The notes beneath the pieces are model-generated. The model had not been told where the DNA came from. It ran no database searches and saw only the letters and a program-made list of their open reading frames with translations. A DNA stretch of 64,000 nt from Nocardia cyriacigeorgica GUH-2 (GTDB lineage: Bacteria > Actinomycetota > Actinomycetes > Mycobacteriales > Mycobacteriaceae), in assembly GCF_000284035.1 (NCBI RefSeq), contig NC_016887.1, positions 2,852,001 to 2,916,000 of the forward strand, in the 5' to 3' direction. Shown piece after piece: positions 1 to 9,839 of this stretch; position 1 is the first letter of the stretch; every line of letters begins with the position of its first letter. A program made the position numbers and the translations under genes.

Positions 1-1097
1 GCATCATGGACGGCCTGATCACCTCGCTGATCGCCAAGCACTCGCTGGGCGGCGACGCCGAGCTGAAGAACAGCCGCACCGGCTCGGTCTACATCGTGAA
101 GCCGAAGATGCACGGCCCGGACGAGGTGGCCTTCACCAACGAGCTGTTCGGCCGCGTCGAGGACGTCATCGGGGTGCCGCGCAACACCCTCAAGGTCGGC
201 ATCATGGACGAGGAGCGCCGCACCACGGTCAACCTCAAGGCCTGTATCGCCGCCGCCAAGGACCGCGTGGTGTTCATCAACACCGGCTTCCTCGACCGCA
301 CCGGCGACGAGATCCACACCTCCATGGAGGCCGGGCCGATGGTCCGCAAGGCCGATATGAAGGCCCAGCAGTGGATCGCCTCCTACGAGGACTGGAATGT
401 CGACACCGGCCTGGCCACCGGCCTGCCCGGCAAGGCGCAGATCGGTAAGGGCATGTGGGCCATGCCCGACCTGATGGCCGACATGCTGGTGCAGAAGATC
501 GGCCACCCGAAGGCCGGCGCCAACACCGCCTGGGTGCCCTCGCCCACCGCCGCCACCCTGCACGCCACCCACTACCACCTGGTGGACGTGTTCAAGCGGC
601 AGGCCGAGCTGGCCAAGGGCGGCGCCCGCGCCACCGTCGACCAGATCCTGGAGATCCCGCTGGCCGCCGACATCAACTGGTCGGCCGAGGAGAAGCAGCA
701 GGAGCTGGACAACAACTCCCAGTCCATCCTCGGTTACGTGGTGCGCTGGATCGACCAGGGCGTCGGCTGCTCCAAGGTGCCCGACATCAAGGACGTCGCG
801 CTGATGGAGGACCGCGCCACCCTGCGTATCTCCAGCCAGCTGATGGCCAACTGGCTGCGCCACGGCATCGTCTCCGCCGAGGACGTCATCGCCAGCCTCG
901 AGCGGATGGCCCCGGTCGTCGACCGCCAGAACGCCGGCGACCCGAACTACCGTCCGATGGCACCCGACTTCGCCGGCAGCGTCGCCTTCCAGGCCGCCAA
1001 GGAACTCATCCTGGAGGGCACCAAGCAGCCCAACGGCTACACGGAACCGATCCTGCACCGTCGTCGCCGTGAGGCGAAGGCGCTGGCTGCCAAGTGA
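1..1097 (+). CDS. glcB: Malate synthase G, C-terminal part (5' end outside window)
   Basis: Condenses glyoxylate with acetyl-CoA to malate in the glyoxylate shunt (cytosolic, Mg-dependent). The reading frame is open from the first base, so the gene is cut by the window edge; about 364 of the roughly 720 residues usual for the G isoform are present. Visible family motifs are [13 protein letters not shown] and [14 protein letters not shown] (acidic Mg/substrate region), GVGCSKVPD, and [13 protein letters not shown], whose Asp corresponds to the catalytic base of GlcB. The C terminus [16 protein letters not shown] closely resembles mycobacterial GlcB as I remember it. A strong hairpin follows the stop. 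The ATG at position 6 is an internal Met, not a start. Confidence 0.97.
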   Translation, partial: IMDGLITSLIAKHSLGGDAELKNSRTGSVYIVKPKMHGPDEVAFTNELFGRVEDVIGVPRNTLKVGIMDEERRTTVNLKACIAAAKDRVVFINTGFLDRTGDEIHTSMEAGPMVRKADMKAQQWIASYEDWNVDTGLATGLPGKAQIGKGMWAMPDLMADMLVQKIGHPKAGANTAWVPSPTAATLHATHYHLVDVFKRQAELAKGGARATVDQILEIPLAADINWSAEEKQQELDNNSQSILGYVVRWIDQGVGCSKVPDIKDVALMEDRATLRISSQLMANWLRHGIVSAEDVIASLERMAPVVDRQNAGDPNYRPMAPDFAGSVAFQAAKELILEGTKQPNGYTEPILHRRRREAKALAAK

Positions 1098-1141
1098 TCT
1101 GCAGTGCGTGAAAAGTAGCTCCTAGCAGCTGTTTCGACGGA

Positions 1142-1174
1142 GGCCCCGTACCGGAGACGTTCCGGTGCGGGGCC
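1142..1174 (+). terminator. Intrinsic terminator of glcB
   Basis: A 14-bp stem (1142-1155 with 1161-1174, one G-T pair) closes a five-base loop and is followed by TTTGTC. It lies 45 bases after the malate synthase stop and separates it from the metallophore locus. Confidence 0.85.
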
Positions 1175-1376
1175 TTTGTCGTAGCTGGGGATCAGCTCGA
1201 AGACGGGCGTGTCACGGGCAAAACGGCCACAAAACGGTCACACACAGAGATGTTTGACCGTGGTCGGTGAGAAGGTCTGACCAGCGGGTGTTCGGCTCTT
1301 CCGAAAGCTGTGCGACGGGCGTGCAGTTGATGCGCGCGTTGAGCCCTTCCGACAGTTCCGCAGTCCTGCGGTCCGG

Positions 1377-2060
1377 TCAGTCATGGGCCGACGGGAGGTT
1401 TGCGGCGAGGCCTTCGACGATGTCGCGGACGGCCTTCTCCGTGTCGTAGCGTGCCACCGCTGCCGTCCAGTGCGGCACCACGGCGAGCGCCGCCGGGAAG
1501 CTGTCGAGCAGATCGGGGGCGGCGGAATCGGTCCAGTGTGGCCGCGTTTGGCCGCGGGCGGCGGCGTCGGCGCGCTCATCCGCGGCCCGGCGGGCGGTGA
1601 GTTCGCCGAGGGTGAAGCGCCAGAGCACCGAATACCAGTAGATCGCTTGCTCGTCGGTGGCGCCGAGCGCCCTGGCGCAGCCGACGAACTCGTCGAGAAT
1701 CCACATCGCTGCCCGGCCGTAGGTTTCCCCGGTGAGCAGAATGTCGACCACCCACGGTAGTTCGCGCAGGGTGTCGATGAGGTAGACGACGATGGCGACC
1801 AGCCGGTCTCGGGGATCGGCGGGGAGTCGCGGCTGCCGCAGGTCGTCGGCGCGGGCATTGAGGACAGCGAAGAACAACGCGCCTTTGGTGGGGAAGTGGT
1901 GGTAGATCGCCGCCGTGCTGACGCCGAGCCGCCCGGCGAGCCGCCGCATGCTGAAAGCGCCCGCGCCCTCGGTGGCGAGCATGTCGTCGGTGGCGGCAAG
2001 CACCGCCTCGCGTTCCAGTCGGATCGGTCGGCCGCGGCGGCGGGGGGCGGAGTTCGGCAC
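1377..2060 (-). CDS. TetR/AcrR-family transcriptional regulator
   Basis: A 227-residue protein with an N-terminal TetR helix-turn-helix (about residues 17-60; recognition segment LGVSTAAIYHHFPTKGALF) and a helical C-terminal ligand domain typical of TetR_C proteins. It is divergent from the ABC transporter pair. The shared upstream region carries a Fur/Zur-type box at 2202-2221 and the 12-mer AAAAATACGCGT at 2119-2130. The same 12-mer recurs just upstream of the MFS exporter at 29667. I infer that this regulator controls itself and the exporter, perhaps sensing the metallophore or an intermediate. The ligand is unknown. The start ATG precedes an Arg-rich N-terminal arm and has no strong ribosome-binding site. 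Confidence 0.9.
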   Translation of the reverse strand: MPNSAPRRRGRPIRLEREAVLAATDDMLATEGAGAFSMRRLAGRLGVSTAAIYHHFPTKGALFFAVLNARADDLRQPRLPADPRDRLVAIVVYLIDTLRELPWVVDILLTGETYGRAAMWILDEFVGCARALGATDEQAIYWYSVLWRFTLGELTARRAADERADAAARGQTRPHWTDSAAPDLLDSFPAALAVVPHWTAAVARYDTEKAVRDIVEGLAANLPSAHD

Positions 2061-2118
2061 GGCGCTCCATTCTTCCGGCGACGCTCTCGACAGGGTCGTC
2101 GGGGTGTGGTCCCATGAT

Positions 2119-2130
2119 AAAAATACGCGT
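2119..2130. promoter_or_regulatory. Candidate TetR operator, copy 1
   Basis: The 12-mer AAAAATACGCGT lies 59 bases upstream of the TetR start. An identical copy occurs at 29623-29634 in front of the MFS exporter. An A/T-rich exact 12-mer repeated in two intergenic regions of about 70% GC DNA is very unlikely by chance. Assignment to the TetR protein is inference. Confidence 0.5.
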
Positions 2131-2201
2131 CAGGAAAATGCTGTTGCGGTCCGGGCTCGCACCTTCGCCGGATGTGCGAGCTGTGCTAGAGTCCAGCTCT
2201 C

Positions 2202-2221
2202 AGAAATGATAATCGTTTTCA
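2202..2221 (+). promoter_or_regulatory. Fur/Zur-family operator, copy 1
   Basis: AGAAATGATAATCGTTTTCA contains the 15-bp imperfect inverted repeat TGATAATCGTTTTCA (2207-2221), which matches the actinobacterial Zur consensus TGAAAATGATTTTCA at 12 of 15 positions and the classical Fur 19-mer at 14 of 19. It lies 57 bases upstream of the ABC transporter ATG. No IdeR-type box (TTAGGTTAG...) is visible in this intergenic region. Confidence 0.7.
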
Positions 2222-2277
2222 TTCATCGGCTGCCGGGGCTGCCGGGGCTGTGCGCGGGCGATCGAGGGAGCCGTGAC

Positions 2278-4124
2278 ATGACAGGGACCGGAGCGACGCT
2301 CCAGGTGGACGAGGCGGGGCAGGAGCCGCAGCAGGCCGACCACGCGGACGCGGTGCCACCGGGCAGCGCGCTCTTCCGGGTGACCGAGCCGGTCCGCGGG
2401 CGGCTCATGGCCGCGCTCGCCGTCGCCGCGCTCGGCGGCGCGGCGGGGGTCGCCGGCTTCGTCGGCCTGGCGCTGGCACTGCGGGAACTGCTGGCCGCGG
2501 ACACCGCGAGCGACGCGGTCGTGGCCTATCTCGTGATCGCCGCTGCGGGGTTCCTCGCCCGATTCGCGTTGCGCGCCTGGTCTTTCCTGCTCTCGCACCT
2601 GGCATCGTTCGATCTCGAGCAGCGCCTGCGCCGCGATCTTGCCGCGCATCTGGCCCGGGTCCCGCTGGGGGAGGCGCAGCGGCTGGGCTCGGGCGCGGTG
2701 AAGAAGATCGTCCAGGACGATGTGCGCGGGCTGCACATGGCAGTGGCCGACGCCGTGCCGCTCGCCGGTTTCACGCTGGCGCAGCCCATCGCGGCATTGA
2801 TCGCCCTGGGATTCGTGGACTGGCGGCTGCTGCTGGCGGTCGTGCTGGTGCTGCCGGTGGTGTTCATCGGGATGCAGCTGAGCCTGCGCGATTACGTCGA
2901 GACCCGGCGCCGCTACGACGAGGCCAACGAAGCGATCAACGCCGCGACGGTCGAGTTAGTGCAGGGCATGCCGGTGGTGCGGACCTTCGACGACGGCACC
3001 GCCTCCTTCCGCCGGTTCGTCGACCGGGTCCGGCAGTTCAACGTCGCTACGACCAACTGGCAGAACAACAATCGCGCCGCGATGATCTTCGCCAACCTGA
3101 CCGTCGCGCCGCTGCCCACCATCGTCATCGTGACCGCGGTCGGCATCTGGCTGACCTCCGCCGGATCGATGTCGCCCGCCTCGCTCATCGCCGCCATCCT
3201 CATCGGCACCCTGCCGGTGGAGTCGGTGGTGCCGCTGATGAACCTGTCGAACCTGATCAACGACTCCAAGGCCGGTGCGGCGCGGATCGCCGAACTGCTC
3301 GATATCGCGCCGCTGCCTGAGCCGCAGCATCCGCAGGCCCCGGCCGACGGGTCGATCGAATTCCGCTCCGTCCGCTTCGGCTACACGGGCGCGGACCGGG
3401 CCGCCCTCGACGGTGTCGATCTGACGGTGCCGAGCGGGACGGTGTGCGCCCTGGTCGGGCCGTCCGGGTCCGGGAAATCGACGGTCGCACGGCTGATTCC
3501 GCGGTTCTGGGACGTCGATTCCGGTCAGGTCCTCGTCGGCGGCGTCGATGTGCGCCAGATCGGGTCCGAGGATCTGCTGCGGCACCTGGCGATGGTCTTC
3601 CAGGACCCGTTCCTGCTGTCCGACACCGTGGCCGCCAACATCCGGCTCGGCCGGCCTTCGGCCACCGACGCCGAGGTCGAGGCCGCTGCGCGGGCCGCGC
3701 GGGCACACGATTTCATCGTCTCGGAACTGCCGCACGGCTACGACACCCCGGTGGGCGAGCGCGGGGCACGGCTCTCCGGCGGCCAGCGGCAGCGGATCAC
3801 CATCGCGCGGGCCCTGCTGACGGACGCGCCGATCGTCATCCTCGACGAAGCGACCTCGTTCGCCGACCCGGAGAACGAGGCCGCCATCCAGGACGCCATC
3901 GCCGAACTCACCCGCGGCCGCACCGTGCTCGTGGTCGCGCACCGGCTGTCGACGATCGTCGACGCCGATCAGATCGTGGTGCTCGAATCCGGTCGCGTGG
4001 CCGAAACCGGCACGCACACCGAACTCGTCGCGTCCGGCGGCACCTATGCCCGGCTCTGGGAGCACCACCAGCGCGCCAGGGGCTGGGGCCTCGGCGCGGG
4101 CACCATCGAGGAGGTCATGAACCG

Positions 4125-4128
<4 letters not shown>
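2278..4128 (+). CDS. Metallophore ABC transporter half-unit 1 (YbtP/IrtA type: membrane domain plus ATPase)
   Basis: A 616-residue fused permease/ATPase of the type I exporter fold, used in the YbtPQ and IrtAB families to import metal-loaded siderophore. Six membrane segments fill about residues 40-310. The nucleotide-binding domain follows with Walker A GPSGSGKST, signature LSGGQRQR, Walker B VILDEATSFADPENE and the switch His in VAHRLST. The FADPENE sequence after Walker B is characteristic of the YbtPQ group rather than of drug exporters. The ATG at 2278 was chosen because GAGGGAG precedes it; the frame is open further upstream but without such a site. No N-terminal siderophore-interaction (flavin) domain of full-length IrtA is present. 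It overlaps the next gene by ATGA, so the two should form a heterodimer. Confidence 0.92.
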
Positions 4129-5870
<1,742 letters not shown>

Positions 5871-5875
5871 TCCCT

Positions 5876-5918
5876 GGCCGCCGGGCCGGAGTGCTGCGCT
5901 GTCTACCGGCCCGTGGCC
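5876..5918. terminator. Possible bidirectional hairpin between convergent genes
   Basis: GC-rich arms (5876-5889 and 5906-5918) can pair with one bulged base around a 16-base loop. The hairpin sits at the end of the ABC operon and overlaps the last codons of the convergent salicylate synthase gene. There is no T-run, so termination activity is uncertain. Confidence 0.35.
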
Positions 5919-7231
5919 GGGCCGGAGTGATCAGCGATGAGGTAGGGAGCGACGCAGGACAGCTTCTCGCGGGTCTCCTCGTGCTCCCGCTCCGGTGTCG
6001 ACCCGGTGACAACTCCGGCGCCGGCACGCAGCCAGCTGCGGCCGTCGCGCTGGTAGACCGCCCGCAAAACCAGTGCGGCGTCCAGGTTTCCGGTGCTGTC
6101 GGCGCGCAGGACGGCGCCGCTGTACAGGCCGCGGGCGCCGGGCTCGAGTTCGTCGATGGCGGCGCAGGCCGGCGCCTTCGGGATGCCGGAGGCGGTGATC
6201 GCCGGGAAGACGGCAGCGAGGGCGTCCCAGCCGTCGCGATCGGCGGGCAGGAGCGTCTCGACCCGGGACGCGAGATGCTGCACGCTGCCGCGCTCCTTGA
6301 CGGTCAAGAACTCGCTGACTCGGGTGGCGCTGCCGACACCGGCCAGCTCGGCGAAGGCCAGCCGCACGGAGGTCGCGTGCTCGTAGATCTCCTTCGGGTC
6401 GGCGAGCAGTTCATCGCGCAGCGCTCGGTCGCGTCCGGGATCGCCGGTGCGGGCCCGGGTGCCCGCCAGTGGCTGGGTGGTGGCCAGGCCCGCGCCGTCG
6501 GCCTCGAGCACGGTCTCCGGGCTGACGCCCGCGGCCTGCCAGCCGCCGAGGTCGAGCAGGAACGAGCGGGCCGGGGTGTTGGCGCGCCGGACCGCCGCGT
6601 AGGTGGCGGGCATATCGACCGCGAACGGCAGGTCGACCCGGCGGGACATGATCACCTTGTCGAACTCGCCGGCGCCGATGCGATCCAGCGCCGCGCGCAC
6701 CCGCCGCAGGTAGGCGGTGTCGATCTCGTCCACCGGCATCGGCGTCGGTTCGGTTGCGGGGCGGTAGTTCTCGGGCAGGTCGAGATCGAATGGGGCGCCG
6801 TAGCTCCTGATATGGACCGCGTCGCCGGTGATCTCGAGTTCCACTCCGGGCACCATGATGTACGCGAGGACCTCGCCGGGCGGCGCTATCGACGGGTTCT
6901 GTAGCTCGAAACAGGCCCAGCCGTAGGCCCGCCACCCAGGAATCGGCGCTCGCGCGAGCGCGGCACGGATCTGCGGCCACGGTGTGCCGGACCAGGATTC
7001 GGTGTGGTCGCCGCCGAGGGTGCTGCGCACCCGATCCGGCCCGACGGTGATCGCGCCGACCGGGTTTCCCGCCACGTACCAGCGGCCGGGCTGTTCGTAT
7101 ACGGCGAAGTCAGTGAGCTGGCTGGAAGCCGCTATCGCGGTGGCCAGGGCGAGCGGGTCGCCGGTGTGCGGGCGCGTGCTGTGCACGTAGCCGTCGGCGT
7201 CGAGCGTGGTGGGCCGGTTCATTGTGCTCAC
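5903..7231 (-). CDS. Salicylate synthase (MbtI/Irp9/YbtS family)
   Basis: Converts chorismate through isochorismate to salicylate plus pyruvate (Mg-dependent, cytosolic), supplying the aryl cap of the siderophore. The 442-residue protein is of normal family length and has the chorismate-binding fold: the segment from KVIMSRRV through PLAGTRARTGD, then ELLADPKEIYEHATSVRLA, SEFLTVKERGSVQHL, and the C-terminal GAVLRADSTGNLDAAL and LRAGAGVVTGSTPEREHEE region expected for the active site. I chose GTG at 7231 because it overlaps the upstream 54-residue ORF by GTGA; an ATG at 7222 is a possible alternative. It is the last gene of the minus-strand operon O-methyltransferase, P450, small ORF, salicylate synthase. 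The ligase that would load salicylate onto the carrier protein is not in the window. Confidence 0.93.
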   Translation of the reverse strand: MSTMNRPTTLDADGYVHSTRPHTGDPLALATAIAASSQLTDFAVYEQPGRWYVAGNPVGAITVGPDRVRSTLGGDHTESWSGTPWPQIRAALARAPIPGWRAYGWACFELQNPSIAPPGEVLAYIMVPGVELEITGDAVHIRSYGAPFDLDLPENYRPATEPTPMPVDEIDTAYLRRVRAALDRIGAGEFDKVIMSRRVDLPFAVDMPATYAAVRRANTPARSFLLDLGGWQAAGVSPETVLEADGAGLATTQPLAGTRARTGDPGRDRALRDELLADPKEIYEHATSVRLAFAELAGVGSATRVSEFLTVKERGSVQHLASRVETLLPADRDGWDALAAVFPAITASGIPKAPACAAIDELEPGARGLYSGAVLRADSTGNLDAALVLRAVYQRDGRSWLRAGAGVVTGSTPEREHEETREKLSCVAPYLIADHSGPATGR

Positions 7232-7392
7232 TGTTCGGTTCGGGGTGCGGTGGGATCGGCAGGCGTCAGTGGGCGGTGCGCGGGTGGGCACGGGCCACCG
7301 GATCCGGCGAAGGACTCGCGGATCGGCCGCGGTGCGCCGAGGCGGGGGCCGACGTCGATGTACTCGAGTTCCGGCGGGTGCCGGGATGTCAT
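7228..7392 (-). CDS. Small unannotated peptide gene (54 aa) between P450 and salicylate synthase
   Basis: An ATG at 7392 preceded by GAGGAG with a seven-base spacer opens a 54-residue frame whose TGA overlaps the salicylate synthase GTG (GTGA). Such a ribosome-binding site plus a coupling overlap strongly suggests real translation. The peptide begins MTSRHPPELEYIDVGPRLG, is rich in Pro, Gly and Arg, has one Cys near residue 35, and has no membrane segment or signal peptide. I do not recognise the family. It may act only as a translational coupler for salicylate synthase, or may be a small accessory factor. It is too short for common gene-calling cut-offs. Confidence 0.6.
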   Translation of the reverse strand: MTSRHPPELEYIDVGPRLGAPRPIRESFAGSGGPCPPAHRPLTPADPTAPRTEQ

Positions 7393-7437
7393 GGTCGAAC
7401 TCCTCATGCCGAGGCGCGGTCGGGATGCGGCGCGGTG

Positions 7438-8670
7438 TCAGGGCCGGACCGGAAGGGCGCGCAGGCCGCGCAGCCCCATACCGGGCCGCCAGCTCGGGTC
7501 GGTCGCGCCGTCGGCCGGGCGCAGGCCGGGCCAGCGAGCGACGAGGGTGGTGAGCGCGATCGCGACCTCGGTGCGGGCCAGTGCCGCGCCCAAGCAGTTG
7601 TGGATGCCGCCGCTGAACCCGAGGTGCGGACGCGGCGCGCGGTGGATGTCGAAGCGGTGCGGATCGGGGACGTGGGCGGGGTCGCGGTTGGCGGCAGCGG
7701 TGAACACCAGCACCCGATCGCCGCGTTCGATGCGCTGTCCGCCGAGTTCCAGCGTGGACAGCGCCAGGCGCATGGTCGCTGATTCGACCGGACCCCAGTA
7801 GCGCATGGTCTCCTCCACCGCGGCAGCGGCCAGCGACGGATCCGCGCGCAGGGCGGCCCACTGGTCCGGGTGGGTGAGCAGCGACAGCACAGCGCTGGCG
7901 ATCAGGCCGGCCGAGGTTTCGAAGCCCGCGGCCACCAGCAGCCCGACCATGGCCTGGAGTTCGGGGTCCGACAGTGCTTCCCGGCCGGACTCCGGGTGCG
8001 CCAGCCTGCTGACCAGATCGTCACCGGGCGTGCGCCGTTTGCGCACGACGAGCTCACGGGTGTAGGCGTCGAGCCGGTCGCGCAGCACTGGATCCGGACC
8101 GGACAGCGGGGTGGCGGCGGTCGCGGCGCGGACGGCCAGGTCGCGCAAGCCGGGGTGCCATTCCTCGGGGAAGCCGAGGATGTCGCCGAGCACGGCCAGC
8201 GACAGTGGGTAGGCATAGGCGTGCAGCAGGTCCACCGTGTCGTCACCGTCGCCCGCCACCTGCTCCGCGTCGTCGAGCAGGCGTTCGGCGTGCCGGATCA
8301 TGGTGGGGCGCAAGGCTGTCACCGACCGCGGCGTGAACGCCTGCTGCGCGACCCGGCGCAACCGGGTGTGTTCCGGCGGGTCCGACAGCAGCATGGTGTT
8401 GGGCGGCTCGGTGATGCCCGCGCGCGTCCGAGCCGCGAGCTGGGCGGGAGAGAGCAGCGCGCGGGGATTGTTGGCCAGCCTGCGGTCGCGCAGCGCGGCC
8501 TCGGCGGCCGCATATCCGGTGATCATCCAGAATCCGCGGCCCGGTTGTTCGGGGAGTTCGGCGAAGACGATCGGTGCGCGCGCCCGCAGTTCGTCGTAGA
8601 CGGTGTGGGCGCGGGCGTGGAAATCGTCGGAGAGCAGGTCGACCACGATCGGCCGGGGCGTGACGGGCAT
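7438..8670 (-). CDS. Cytochrome P450 (metallophore tailoring, first of two)
   Basis: A 410-residue soluble class I bacterial P450. Visible motifs are the I-helix oxygen-activation segment AAGFETSAG, the K-helix ExxR in VEETMRYW, and the haem-binding loop FSGGIHNCLGAALAR with the proximal Cys ligand. No ferredoxin or reductase gene is nearby, so redox partners must come from elsewhere. It starts 14 bases after the O-methyltransferase stop and lies 45 bases before the small ORF, so it is in the same operon as salicylate synthase. Likely roles are hydroxylation of the aryl cap or of a heterocycle, but the substrate cannot be read from the sequence. Confidence 0.93.
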   Translation of the reverse strand: MPVTPRPIVVDLLSDDFHARAHTVYDELRARAPIVFAELPEQPGRGFWMITGYAAAEAALRDRRLANNPRALLSPAQLAARTRAGITEPPNTMLLSDPPEHTRLRRVAQQAFTPRSVTALRPTMIRHAERLLDDAEQVAGDGDDTVDLLHAYAYPLSLAVLGDILGFPEEWHPGLRDLAVRAATAATPLSGPDPVLRDRLDAYTRELVVRKRRTPGDDLVSRLAHPESGREALSDPELQAMVGLLVAAGFETSAGLIASAVLSLLTHPDQWAALRADPSLAAAAVEETMRYWGPVESATMRLALSTLELGGQRIERGDRVLVFTAAANRDPAHVPDPHRFDIHRAPRPHLGFSGGIHNCLGAALARTEVAIALTTLVARWPGLRPADGATDPSWRPGMGLRGLRALPVRP

Positions 8671-8684
8671 CAGTGGTGTTCCGT

Positions 8685-9695
8685 TCAGACCGGGATGGCC
8701 TCGATCAGCGAGTACGAGGTGGGGAAGACCGTGGGGTGCACCGCGATGACGGCGAATCCGGCTCGGCCGCACAGGGTTTCGTACTCGGCACGGGTGCGCT
8801 CCTGGCCGCCCATGTTGACGAGCATGCTGATATCGGTGAGGTAGGGGGCCGGGTCGGCGGTGTCGACCACATCGGGCAGCACCGATTCCACGATCAGCAG
8901 CCTGCCGTCGGCCGGGATCACCCGGCGGCACCGGTCGAGGATGGTGGCGCAGCGCTCGTCGTCCCAGTCGTGCAGGATGTTCTTGAGCACGTACAGATCC
9001 CCGCCCACGGGGACCGCGTCGAAGAAATCGCCGGCCTCGACCCGGCAACGGTCGGCGACAGCGGCCCCGGCGAGCGTCGCGGGAGCCTCGGCCACCCCGG
9101 TCGGTGAGTCGAACACGATGCCACGCAGTGCGCGCGCGCCCTTCAGGATCTGCGACAGCAGGGTCCCGTCGCCGCCGCCGATATCGACGATCGTGCCGAA
9201 CCGGGTGAAGTCGTAGCTCACCGGAACCAGTTGCGCGATAGGCAGACTGACCTGGCGCATGGTCGCGTTGAACCGCTCGGACAGCTCGGGCCGGGTGGCG
9301 AGGAAGCCGAAGAAATCGATGCCGTAGAGATCCTCGAAGGTCGGCTGCCCGGTGCGCACCGCCTGCTCGGTCAGCTTCCAGGAATCCAGCAGGGCCGGGT
9401 CGGTGAACAGCAGTACCGCGGCGGCCTGGGAATCGGGCCGATCGGTGCGCAGTGGCTTGCCCGTCTCGCCCAGCCGGAAGCGGCCGGGGGCGACCTCGAC
9501 GACGATTTCCAGGGCTGCCAGCGCCCGCAGCAGCCGGGCCAGCGCGCCGGGGTGGGTTCCGGTCCGAACGGCCAGTTCCCGGTGATCGAGCTCGTCGTCG
9601 CCGAGGTGATCGGCCAGCCCGAGGCGGGCGGCGGTACCGACGACCTGCGAGCAGATCGTTCCGAACATCATGTTCATGAGTCGCTGAGCTGCCAT
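8685..9695 (-). CDS. SAM-dependent O-methyltransferase (winged-helix dimerisation type)
   Basis: A 336-residue plant-COMT-like methyltransferase. The N-terminal helical/winged-helix dimerisation domain (about residues 5-100) precedes a Rossmann SAM domain with IVDIGGGDGTLLSQIL. The catalytic-base region is LKNILHDWDDERC, where the His of HDWDD is the usual general base. The ATG at 9695 was chosen because GAGGAAG lies just upstream; a longer frame to 9731 lacks such a site. It is first in the minus-strand operon and divergent from NRPS1 across a region with a Fur/Zur box at 9806. It probably O-methylates a phenol or hydroxyl of the product, possibly one introduced by the adjacent P450 (inference). 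Confidence 0.9.
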   Translation of the reverse strand: MAAQRLMNMMFGTICSQVVGTAARLGLADHLGDDELDHRELAVRTGTHPGALARLLRALAALEIVVEVAPGRFRLGETGKPLRTDRPDSQAAAVLLFTDPALLDSWKLTEQAVRTGQPTFEDLYGIDFFGFLATRPELSERFNATMRQVSLPIAQLVPVSYDFTRFGTIVDIGGGDGTLLSQILKGARALRGIVFDSPTGVAEAPATLAGAAVADRCRVEAGDFFDAVPVGGDLYVLKNILHDWDDERCATILDRCRRVIPADGRLLIVESVLPDVVDTADPAPYLTDISMLVNMGGQERTRAEYETLCGRAGFAVIAVHPTVFPTSYSLIEAIPV

Positions 9696-9805
9696 GCCTG
9701 CTTCCTCTGCATTCCCGAAGGTGTTGTCCACCAGCGGTTTTCGTATGGCCGAAGGATTCGTCCAGCTTGACCGAATCGTCCGGCCGTCGTAGATTCTAGC
9801 CTAAG

Positions 9806-9827
9806 TGAAAATGATTGTCGTTTTATA
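9806..9827 (+). promoter_or_regulatory. Fur/Zur-family operator, copy 2
   Basis: TGAAAATGATTGTCG (9806-9820) matches the actinobacterial Zur palindrome TGAAAATGATTTTCA at 13 of 15 positions, the best of the three copies, and continues with a TTTTATA stretch as in copy 1. It lies about 20 bases upstream of the NRPS1 start and 111 bases upstream of the divergent O-methyltransferase start, so one site could control both operons. Confidence 0.75.
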
Positions 9828-9839
9828 TAAGGGAACGTG

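Noticed and set aside
5903..7231. Anthranilate or isochorismate synthase instead of salicylate synthase
   Set aside because: Length, MbtI/Irp9-like motifs and the aryl-capped NRPS context fit salicylate synthase; there is no separate isochorismate pyruvate lyase (PchB-like) gene.
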